Shown here in pieces: positions 1 through 5,097 of a stretch of DNA of 6,445 bases. Source of the stretch: Acidobacteriota bacterium (GTDB taxonomy: Bacteria > Acidobacteriota > Polarisedimenticolia > QHYA01); the NCBI GenBank assembly GCA_003223995.1, contig QHYA01000089.1:1-6445 (forward strand), read 5' to 3'. Both the position numbers and the translations under genes were made by a program. Numbering within the stretch: position 1 is the stretch's first letter; the number at the start of each line of letters is the position of its first letter. A model generated the notes under the pieces. That model worked only from the letters and a program-made list of their open reading frames with translations, had not been told where the DNA came from and did no database searches.

Positions 1-12
1 GAGCGCGCCAGC

Positions 13-24
13 CGGGATGTCCCG
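13..24. repeat. Short inverted repeat CGGGA-TG-TCCCG
   Basis: Two 5-base arms are separated by two bases at the left end of the window, downstream of the cytochrome gene. It could be an operator half-site pair for a gene beyond the window, or chance. Confidence 0.2.
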
Positions 25-69
25 CTGAATGGATTCGCCCTCTCCCCTCAGGACAGCGAGGGAGCCGCC

Positions 70-83
70 GCGGGCTCACCCGC
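70..83 (-). terminator. Small GC hairpin downstream of the cytochrome gene
   Basis: The minus strand reads GCGGG-TGAG-CCCGC, a 5-bp stem with a 4-base loop, 31 bases past the TAG at 115-117. No T-run follows. A further GC-rich block at about 95-112 can pair with itself in several ways. Termination here is possible but unproven. Confidence 0.25.
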
Positions 84-114
84 ATCCTGACGCGGCCCGT
101 CACGGGGGGCCCTT

Positions 115-1581
115 CTACTTTCCTGCGAAGCCCGATTTGAGGGCCGCTTCGGGGACGACGATTGGCGCCCCATCGGGGAGGATCTCCAGGGACTTCAGGA
201 ACTCGATGATGTCGTCCCGATCGGTCCGGGGCAAGGAGACGAAGGCGTCGCGGGCCGCGCGGGCTTCTCCGCCGTGGGCCTCGATCGCCTCCGTCAGCGT
301 CGTCAGGTCTCCCCGATGGCCGTAAGGGGCGGAGTTGCCGGCGTCCCAGAGCTTGCGCGTGATGAACTGGTCGACCGGCACACCCTCCTGTACGACCTTC
401 TCGTTGCAGAAGTGGCTGACAATCGAATCGCAAATCATGTGTCGCTTTAGGTCTGTGAAGGCCCGCACGATCGCTCCGCCACCGTTCCTCTCGAGCCGGG
501 GCTTCTGGCCATCGCGGGTCAGGTCGAAGCAGAAGGACTTGCTGGTGTCGTTGAAAGTGCCCTCCGGATTGAGCCTGTACGGCTCGCAGAAGATCGGATC
601 GTTCAGGGACATCTGCGGCACGTGGCATCCGGCGCAGCCGATCGTGCTGAAGGCGGCCTCTCCGGCCGCGACGGCCGCGGCCCGGACAGGATCGGTTCGC
701 TTCACGCGCCCGGGAGTGTTCAGCGCGGCCTGGTAGAGCGCAACCGCCGTGATGTCGCCGACCGAAAGCTCGTCCTCGACGCCGTCTCCATCGAAGTCCG
801 CCGTGCCCGTGCGCGCGATGCCGAACCGCTCGACGGCCTGCATGCCGTGATGATGGTTGAAGGCGTTGACCGTGAACTCCCGCACCGACCGGACCACACC
901 CTTCTGATGGAAGGGCTTGATGATGAGGTCGCGGTCCACGCCGGAGACCTTGCTGGTGTCGAGGGCGCCGTCGGGATTGGCGGTGATGGAGCCGAAGGCG
1001 ACCCCCTTCGTGCTCAAGGGAAGGGTCGCCGGGAGCCCGGTCCTCGCCGCCTGCTTCTTCGCCGCATCGCGGATCGCGAAGAGGTCCCGAGTCATCTCCC
1101 GGCCCAGGGCGTCGATCGGCCCGGCTCCCATCATTCCGAGAGTGTTGCGCTCGTTGCTGAAGAGGGGATCGACCGAGAAGGTCACCGGGTCGAGAGCCTG
1201 CGCCAGGACGAAGACATTGGCGACGAAATCGCCGCCCCCGCCGGAGCGGGGCTGAGCGTGGCAGCCGAAGCAGGAGCTGGAGTCCGGAGCGGAGGTGCGA
1301 ATGAAATCAGGCTGGCTCGCCACGCGCTTGGCCCCCGCGCCGGTGGTTGCCGGCCGGCCCTGACCGTCGAGCCTTGTCAGAGGGGCGTCGAAGAGCAGCT
1401 TCCCGTGCGCGACGATGTCCTCGAACCTGATCCTCCCCGCGACGATGTCCTCCTGGCTCATGTGCTGGAAGCTCCGGACATCCCCCAGGCCGTTCGACTC
1501 GTCCGCGCCCGTCCAGGGAACGAGGCTGACGAGGATGAGGGAGAGGGCCGTCAAGCCCGCCGAGATGAGTTGCCGTTGCAT
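115..1581 (-). CDS. Exported di-haem c-type cytochrome, di-haem oxidoreductase/peroxidase-like
   Basis: 488-residue protein with a Sec-type signal peptide (hydrophobic stretch about residues 5-22, cleavage plausible near residue 26, TGA/DES), so it should act in the periplasm. Two CxxCH haem c attachment motifs are seen: CFGCH (104-108) and CAGCH (316-320). Between them lie FNHHHGMQAVERFG (241-254) and an acidic calcium-loop-like DFDGDGVEDE (262-271). The C-terminal third has DLKRH (377-381), LWDAGNSAPYGHRG (411-424), AHGGEA (435-440) and DRDDIIEFLKSL (454-465). This order matches the MauG/cytochrome c peroxidase superfamily, closest in feel to the di-haem oxidoreductase family. Members transfer electrons to peroxide or oxidise protein or small substrates; the substrate here cannot be told. 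Four extra cysteines (332, 351, 384, 392) could form disulfides. The ATG is supported by GGAG 7 bases upstream and by the signal peptide. Family assignment is firm at superfamily level, moderate below it. Confidence 0.88.
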   Translation of the reverse strand: MQRQLISAGLTALSLILVSLVPWTGADESNGLGDVRSFQHMSQEDIVAGRIRFEDIVAHGKLLFDAPLTRLDGQGRPATTGAGAKRVASQPDFIRTSAPDSSSCFGCHAQPRSGGGGDFVANVFVLAQALDPVTFSVDPLFSNERNTLGMMGAGPIDALGREMTRDLFAIRDAAKKQAARTGLPATLPLSTKGVAFGSITANPDGALDTSKVSGVDRDLIIKPFHQKGVVRSVREFTVNAFNHHHGMQAVERFGIARTGTADFDGDGVEDELSVGDITAVALYQAALNTPGRVKRTDPVRAAAVAAGEAAFSTIGCAGCHVPQMSLNDPIFCEPYRLNPEGTFNDTSKSFCFDLTRDGQKPRLERNGGGAIVRAFTDLKRHMICDSIVSHFCNEKVVQEGVPVDQFITRKLWDAGNSAPYGHRGDLTTLTEAIEAHGGEARAARDAFVSLPRTDRDDIIEFLKSLEILPDGAPIVVPEAALKSGFAGK

Positions 1582-1587
1582 CGAAAT

Positions 1588-1601
1588 TCTCCAATTCCTC
1601 C
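1588..1601 (-). promoter_or_regulatory. Ribosome binding region of the di-haem cytochrome gene
   Basis: The minus strand reads GGAGGAATTGGAGA, giving two Shine-Dalgarno candidates. GGAG lies 7 bases and GGAGGA 14 bases before the ATG at 1581. The nearer one has normal spacing. It supports this ATG, which also opens a signal peptide. Confidence 0.65.
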
Positions 1602-1603
1602 GC

Positions 1604-1621
1604 GGTTCAGAACACAGAACC
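1604..1621 (-). promoter_or_regulatory. Leader stem-loop GGTTC-N8-GAACC ahead of the cytochrome gene
   Basis: A perfect 5-bp inverted repeat with an 8-base loop lies just upstream of the Shine-Dalgarno region. If transcription starts near 1620, as the sigma-54-like site would predict, this hairpin would form the extreme 5' end of the mRNA and could affect stability or translation. Stem length is modest, so chance is possible. Confidence 0.25.
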
Positions 1622-1630
1622 TACAATGAA

Positions 1631-1646
1631 GGCATGATCCGTGCCA
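1631..1646 (-). promoter_or_regulatory. Possible sigma-54 (RpoN) promoter upstream of the di-haem cytochrome gene
   Basis: On the minus strand the sequence is TGGCACGGATCATGCC. It fits the -24/-12 consensus TGGCACGN4TTGCA at ten of twelve defined positions, with the invariant GG and GC correctly spaced. A transcript would start near 1620 and have a leader of about 40 bases before the ATG at 1581. No activator-binding site was recognised. In GC-rich DNA such matches arise by chance: a weaker one (nine of twelve) lies at 4803-4818. Confidence 0.3.
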
Positions 1647-1651
1647 GGGTT

Positions 1652-1683
1652 GCGCGCGACCATCTCCTTGCCGACGAAGAGGC
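1652..1683 (-). repeat. Stray copy of an ispG 3' segment encoding LFVGKEMVAR
   Basis: Bases 1652-1678 are identical to 5185-5211 inside ispG, and 1652-1683 match 5185-5216 at 31 of 32 positions; allowing two mismatches the match runs 1649-1683 against 5182-5216. Both copies lie in the same orientation and, on the minus strand, both read LFVGKEMVAR in the same codon phase. The copy here sits in a short open frame that continues NPGTDHAFIVGSVF and stops at TGA (1607-1609), 25 bases before the cytochrome ATG. Upstream the frame is open for about 75 codons but has no good start codon or Shine-Dalgarno. Flanking sequence does not resemble ispG. It could be a gene relic, a micro-duplication or an assembly artefact. 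Confidence 0.7.
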
Positions 1684-1724
1684 GATTTCCCAGCCTGGCG
1701 GGCCTGCCGCGGCATGTGCGTGCA

Positions 1725-1734
1725 ATACGCGTAT
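1725..1734. repeat. Perfect 10-bp palindrome ATACGCGTAT
   Basis: The palindrome lies about 145 bp upstream of the cytochrome ATG and about 80 bp upstream of the predicted sigma-54-like element. Imperfect symmetry continues outward (GTGCA on the left, CAGTAC on the right). It could be an operator or an enhancer-type activator site, but no regulator is encoded nearby. Confidence 0.3.
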
Positions 1735-1872
1735 CAGTACGAGGCGGCGGAGCTGATCCGAGCAGATGAGGCGTTGCTCCCGGGCGGAAGCCGGATCCGC
1801 TGACGTTCGCCGAGCTGCCCTGTCTTCTCTCCGTTCATGGACGGGGCTAGCGAGGTCGGTGCCAAGCGGGGA

Positions 1873-1901
1873 CGTCCGGACGACTGTGGCGCGGCCGGCC
1901 G
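1873..1901. repeat. Pair of perfect 10-bp palindromes, 19 bp apart start to start
   Basis: CGTCCGGACG at 1873-1882 and CGGCCGGCCG at 1892-1901 are each perfectly self-complementary and share the CCGG core. They lie 75-103 bp downstream of the propeller stop codon. Possible roles are a structured 3' region of that transcript or a protein-binding pair; in GC-rich DNA chance is a real alternative. Confidence 0.3.
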
Positions 1902-1919
1902 TGTATGCTCGGTGACACG

Positions 1920-1933
1920 AACCGGTCGCGGTT
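1920..1933 (-). terminator. Weak hairpin downstream of the propeller gene
   Basis: A 5-bp stem AACCG/CGGTT closes a 4-base loop, 42 bases past the TGA at 1976-1978. On the minus strand no T-run follows, so this is not a classical intrinsic terminator. On the plus strand it is followed by a T/C-rich tract, but no plus-strand gene leads into it. Confidence 0.2.
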
Positions 1934-1972
1934 TTCCTTTTCTCCTCTTCTTTCTCCCTTTCTCATCCTCCC
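1932..1972. repeat. Polypyrimidine/polypurine tract just after the propeller stop codon
   Basis: The plus strand is pyrimidine-only from 1932 to 1964 and, after a single A, pyrimidine-only again to 1972. The minus-strand transcript would therefore carry a purine-rich 3' tail of about 40 bases (runs of AGA, GGA and GAA) starting 3 bases after the stop codon. It differs sharply from the balanced GC-rich surroundings. Confidence 0.6.
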
Positions 1973-1975
1973 ACA

Positions 1976-4642
1976 TCAGGGAGAGCAGGATCCCGATCCG
2001 GGGATACGCTCCCCGCCGCCTCGGGTCGTGCCCCACGAGCCCGGACCCACCTCCAGGCCCCTGGTGCCGCGGTAGAGATAGAAAAAGGCTCGGCCCGGCG
2101 GGGGCTGGGTCGCATCCTCGTGCCCCGCAATCGTGGCGTCGGGCGAGTCGTTCTCCAGGCAAACCACCGGCCCGAGGTCGGCGTTCTGACCCATCCCGTG
2201 GCTGATGTTGCTCACGTCCCCGCGAATGACGTCGTAGCGCAGCGCTCCCGCCTCGTGCTCCCACGTGAACAGTGTCGGGGCCGACTTCGAGACGGTGACC
2301 ATCGGCGCGCGTGTGAAATCGGCGAGCCAGACCTCCGGCCAGGTGTCCGGGTTGGCATCAGTCCAGTCCCCGTAGCCGGAGAAGGCGAAATGGCTGCCGT
2401 GCCGGTCCGTGGAGAGGCCGGAGTAGGGCGGGTAAGTCTGACCGCTCATGAGGCCGCCAACCCGCTCAATTGCGCCCGAGGCGATGTTCAGGCGCGCGAG
2501 GTCGTACGGCTCGTCGGGGTCCGGTTCGAACAGGTCCCCCTCGGCGACGAAGTACACCCAGGCGCCGTCTGGCGAGATCGTGGGGACCTCGTTCTCCCCA
2601 TCGGCCGTCACCGTGAGCTGGCGTGTCGTTCCGGTCGAGACCTGGTAGAGGAAGATCTCCTTGTTGTGCTCGGGGTTGGTGCCGAGGGGATCTGCCTGCG
2701 ACGCGTAAGCGATCAGGTCGCCGGAGGCGGAGACGTCGGGATCGCTCGAGGAGTAGGTGGGATCCCCCGTGATCCTCTGCAGGCCCGTCCCGTCCGTTCG
2801 AATTCTCCACACCTCCGAGGATCCGTCCGGGTTCCCCCCGTCGAGGTTCGCGTCGGAGGTGAAGACGACCCACGTGCCAGACTCGTCCAGCCGCGCGCCC
2901 GCGCTTCCGCCCGACGTGCTCGCGGTCAGGTTCTTCAGGCCGGTGCCGTCCGGCTTGACGACCCACAGGTCGAGGTTGCCATCGGCGTTCGTGCCGTCAT
3001 AATTGGCGTAGCTGCTGAAGGCGATGATGCTGCCGTTCATGGCGATCCGCGGGTAGTAGGCGTCGTCCGATCCATTGGTCACCTGCTTGAGGTTCGTCCC
3101 GTCCCAGCGCACGGTGAAGACCTCGTATCTGCCGTCGGAATTGGTGCCGAGAGGATTGCTGGGGCTGGAGAAGGCGACCAGCGTCCCGTCAGCGGTGGCC
3201 GAGGGCAAGCTGGCGACACCGACCGTTGTCACCTGGGTCTTGCCCGACCCGTCGAGATTCATCCGATAGACCTCGGTCGGGATGTTCGTCGACTCGTCGC
3301 TGCGCGTCTGGCGCCGGAGGTAGAAGATCCGCGCCGCGTCGGCGGCGATGAAGGGGCTGCTGTTCTCGTCCTCGGAGGTGTCGGTGAGCGTCCGGAGCGT
3401 GCCGCCGCTGCCGTCGATGGCGCTGATCTCGTAGCCGCCATCGAGGTTCTTCCCCGCCTGAGGACCAGTTCCGTACGAGAAGAAGGTCACCCTTCCGCCT
3501 CCCCCTGCGACGACCGTCCCGTAGAGGACCTTGTTGAGGTTTGTGACCAGTGTGAGGCCCGTGCCGTCGCCCCTCACCTTGTACACCTCGTAGGAGAGGT
3601 CGGGGTTGTGCCTGATCGTTCCCTGGTTGGAGGTGAAGTAGACCCACTGGCCATCGTCGGTGATCGAGGGGTCGAACGACACGGCAATAAACCCGAATGG
3701 GCCCGTGGAGGTAGTCAGCCGCCGGAGGCCGGTCCCGTCCCAGTTGATCGCGAAGATCTCGACTGTCGGATTTGCCCCGGTCAGGGGGGCATTGGACTCG
3801 AAGGCGACGGTCGAGCCGTCGCCCGAGATGACGGCCGCCGCGCTCGCCCCGGTGGAGGCTGAAGTGAGCTGGCGGAGCCCGGTCCCGTCGCCATTCACGG
3901 CGAAGATCTCATCGTTCCCTTCGGGATTCGTGGAGAGCGGGTTGGCGTTGCTCGAAAAGGCGATGCGCAGGCCGTCGTCGCTGACCGACAGCGAATCGAT
4001 GTAGGCCTCTCCGGGGAGCGCCGTCAGCTCCGCCAGACCGGTGCCGTCACGGTTGACCGAGTAGATCTGCTGGTGGCGGTCGGGGTTCGTTCCGAGCAGG
4101 TCGCTCGAGCTCACGAAGAAGATCTTGTCGCCCGAGCCGGAGATCGCGACGAGGGTGACTGATCCGGCATTGACCGTCGTGTCGCTCGTGAGCTGCTTCA
4201 CCTGGGTCCCATCCGTCTTCATGACGAACAGCTCGAAGCTGCGGTCCGCGTTCTGTCCGGTTGGGTTCGCCCGGGAGATGAAAGTGATCCACTGCCCGTC
4301 ATCGCTGGCGGCGATGATGTGCGCGAAATAGGAATAGGCGTAGTCCGGCCCTCCGACAGCGATGGTCGAGCGGGGCACGCCCGTCCCCGTTGCCGCGTCG
4401 AACTCGTGGATGCGGTATTCGCGGTTGGGGTTGTCGCCGAATTGATTGCTGTTGGAGGCGACCCAGACCTTCGTGCCCGAGTCGTTCATGGTGGTGTAAA
4501 TGACCGGGAGCTCCTCCTTTCCGTCCGTAAGCTGCTTGAGCACCTGGCCGGTCGCGGGCGCACGTGCCGCTCCGGCGATGAGCAGAGCGCACGCCCATGC
4601 GCTGAGGCGGCCCGTGGCGAGGGTCCGTCTCGAGATCCTCAT
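1976..4642 (-). CDS. Secreted TolB/PD40-type beta-propeller repeat protein with C-terminal Fn3-like domain
   Basis: 888 residues. The ATG at 4642 is chosen because AAAGGAGA lies 8 bases upstream and because translation from it begins with a signal peptide: MRISRRTLATGRLSAW, then a hydrophobic core to about residue 26, cleavage near ARA-PA (27-30). The RR pair in SRRTLA is Tat-like, but Sec export is equally possible. Residues 34-780 are about fourteen repeats of 50-55 residues, each with an SDDG-type turn, an (I/V)xF strand, an NP(D/E)G-type loop, an E(I/V)(F/W/Y) strand and a DGTGLxxLT end: the PD40/TolB blade pattern. Fourteen blades would suit two seven-bladed propellers. Residues 781-888 form a separate module (YDVIRGD, VVCLEND, PPPGRAFFYLYRG, GERIPGSGSC) resembling Fn3-like tails of secreted proteins, with cysteines at about 828 and 886. 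Probable role is extracytoplasmic binding or scaffolding; no peptidase or other catalytic domain is visible. Partner unknown. No TolB role should be assumed, since no tol-pal genes are adjacent. Confidence 0.87.
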   Translation of the reverse strand: MRISRRTLATGRLSAWACALLIAGAARAPATGQVLKQLTDGKEELPVIYTTMNDSGTKVWVASNSNQFGDNPNREYRIHEFDAATGTGVPRSTIAVGGPDYAYSYFAHIIAASDDGQWITFISRANPTGQNADRSFELFVMKTDGTQVKQLTSDTTVNAGSVTLVAISGSGDKIFFVSSSDLLGTNPDRHQQIYSVNRDGTGLAELTALPGEAYIDSLSVSDDGLRIAFSSNANPLSTNPEGNDEIFAVNGDGTGLRQLTSASTGASAAAVISGDGSTVAFESNAPLTGANPTVEIFAINWDGTGLRRLTTSTGPFGFIAVSFDPSITDDGQWVYFTSNQGTIRHNPDLSYEVYKVRGDGTGLTLVTNLNKVLYGTVVAGGGGRVTFFSYGTGPQAGKNLDGGYEISAIDGSGGTLRTLTDTSEDENSSPFIAADAARIFYLRRQTRSDESTNIPTEVYRMNLDGSGKTQVTTVGVASLPSATADGTLVAFSSPSNPLGTNSDGRYEVFTVRWDGTNLKQVTNGSDDAYYPRIAMNGSIIAFSSYANYDGTNADGNLDLWVVKPDGTGLKNLTASTSGGSAGARLDESGTWVVFTSDANLDGGNPDGSSEVWRIRTDGTGLQRITGDPTYSSSDPDVSASGDLIAYASQADPLGTNPEHNKEIFLYQVSTGTTRQLTVTADGENEVPTISPDGAWVYFVAEGDLFEPDPDEPYDLARLNIASGAIERVGGLMSGQTYPPYSGLSTDRHGSHFAFSGYGDWTDANPDTWPEVWLADFTRAPMVTVSKSAPTLFTWEHEAGALRYDVIRGDVSNISHGMGQNADLGPVVCLENDSPDATIAGHEDATQPPPGRAFFYLYRGTRGLEVGPGSWGTTRGGGERIPGSGSCSP
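2303..4543 (-). repeat. Array of about fourteen PD40 beta-propeller blades within the secreted protein
   Basis: Protein-level tandem repeat covering residues 34-780. The repeat hallmark DGTGL or a variant (DGTQV, DGSGG, DGSGK, DGTNL) followed by xx(L/I/V)T recurs through the middle of the array. It is degenerate in the first blade (ATGTGV) and in the last three (VSTGT, IASGA, then none), as is common at propeller closure. The copies are diverged in DNA, so this looks like an old duplication array rather than a recent expansion. The count of fourteen is by eye and could be off by one. Confidence 0.75.
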
Positions 4643-4650
4643 GACGACTT

Positions 4651-4658
4651 TCTCCTTT
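4651..4658 (-). promoter_or_regulatory. Shine-Dalgarno that fixes the start of the propeller protein
   Basis: AAAGGAGA on the minus strand ends 8 bases before the ATG at 4642. The frame is open for a further 94 codons upstream, so this site together with the signal peptide directly after the ATG decides the start. Confidence 0.75.
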
Positions 4659-5069
4659 CCGGCTCCACCCCAGCCGAGGGCCAGGTGTTCGGCGCCTCCG
4701 GGTATCGTCCAAGGGAGTTCGTGCGACGAAACGTCCCGTCCACGCTCGCCGCGCTCCCACCCGGGCGCTGTCAGGATTGGTTCGATCGGAACCCTGCGCC
4801 GATGCCAGCCGACTGCCATGGACGACTCTCGGGGCTCCTCTTCCTGAAGTAGTGATGGACTTATACACCCAACGGATGGGTCTTGGGAGATCTCTGTCAT
4901 CGGGTCGGGCCGAATCTGTGTCACACGTGAAACCGGGAACGGCCTACCGCCTCACCACAGGTCTTCGACCGCGTCCCTCGGCGGCGTGCTCGGGAAGTCT
5001 GTCATCGTTCCCACGACAGGGACATCGTCTGTTTTTAATATGGACGCGGGAGGGTCGCTACCAGTCTGT

Positions 5070-5090
5070 GGGCGGGGGGGCCGCGCCCGC
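5070..5090 (-). terminator. GC-rich stem-loop sequence after ispG, weak terminator candidate
   Basis: Two alternative 5-bp stems can form: GGGCG/CGCCC (5070-5074 with 5084-5088) or GCGGG/CCCGC (5072-5076 with 5086-5090). They start about 8 bases after the TAG stop. No T-run follows on the minus strand, so intrinsic termination is doubtful, though it could be a pause or 3'-end-protecting structure. Confidence 0.25.
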
Positions 5091-5097
5091 TCGAGAG

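Larger units (their letters stand above)
1582..1975. other. 394-bp intergenic region between the propeller and cytochrome genes
   Basis: No convincing gene is seen on either strand. It holds the sigma-54-like site, the leader stem-loop, the stray ispG segment, perfect palindromes at 1725-1734, 1873-1882 and 1892-1901, a small hairpin at 1920-1933 and a polypyrimidine tract at 1932-1972. A 29-codon plus-strand frame at 1714-1803 has fairly GC-rich third positions but no ribosome binding site. The length and the relic-like frame suggest a decayed gene or an old insertion point. Confidence 0.6.
4643..5097. other. 455-bp intergenic region between ispG and the propeller gene
   Basis: No convincing gene. 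Near ispG there is GC-rich potential stem-loop sequence (5070-5090), then a small AT island (about 5032-5041, TTTTTAATAT on the plus strand). A short minus-strand frame ends at 4952 with MTDFPSTPPRDAVEDLW. An inverted repeat ACCCA-ACGGA-TGGGT lies at 4867-4881 next to TATAAG (minus strand, 4860-4865), which has no good -35 partner. The propeller-gene promoter should be here, but no strong match is seen. Confidence 0.6.

Noticed and set aside
622..1629. Plus-strand open frame of 335 codons
   Set aside because: It lies opposite the di-haem cytochrome, is extremely rich in Arg, Glu, Asp and Ala, and shows no domain. The minus-strand gene has haem motifs and a signal peptide.
1714..1803. Plus-strand 29-codon frame beginning MCVQYAYQYEAAELIR
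   Set aside because: It reads somewhat like protein and has GC-rich third positions, but it has no ribosome binding site and no recognisable family. At most it is a remnant.
1734..2264. Minus-strand open frame of 176 codons
   Set aside because: Most of it overlaps the 3' end of the propeller gene in another frame. The rest is Arg/Pro/Ser-rich with no recognisable domain or start signal.
2120..3862. Plus-strand open frame of 580 codons
   Set aside because: It is antisense to the propeller gene. Its apparent internal repeats are the mirror of the blade repeats, and long antisense frames are normal in GC-rich coding DNA.
4803..4818. Second sigma-54-like match (TGGCAGT-N4-TGGCA) upstream of the propeller gene
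   Set aside because: It fits only nine of twelve positions and would give a leader of about 150 bases. It is more useful as a warning that such matches occur by chance.
4860..4865. TATAAG as a -10 box for the propeller gene
   Set aside because: No acceptable -35 element lies 16-18 bases upstream, and the implied leader would exceed 200 bases.
4643..4924. 94-codon N-terminal extension of the propeller protein
   Set aside because: The extension is not protein-like, would bury the signal peptide, and lacks the good Shine-Dalgarno found 8 bases before the ATG at 4642.
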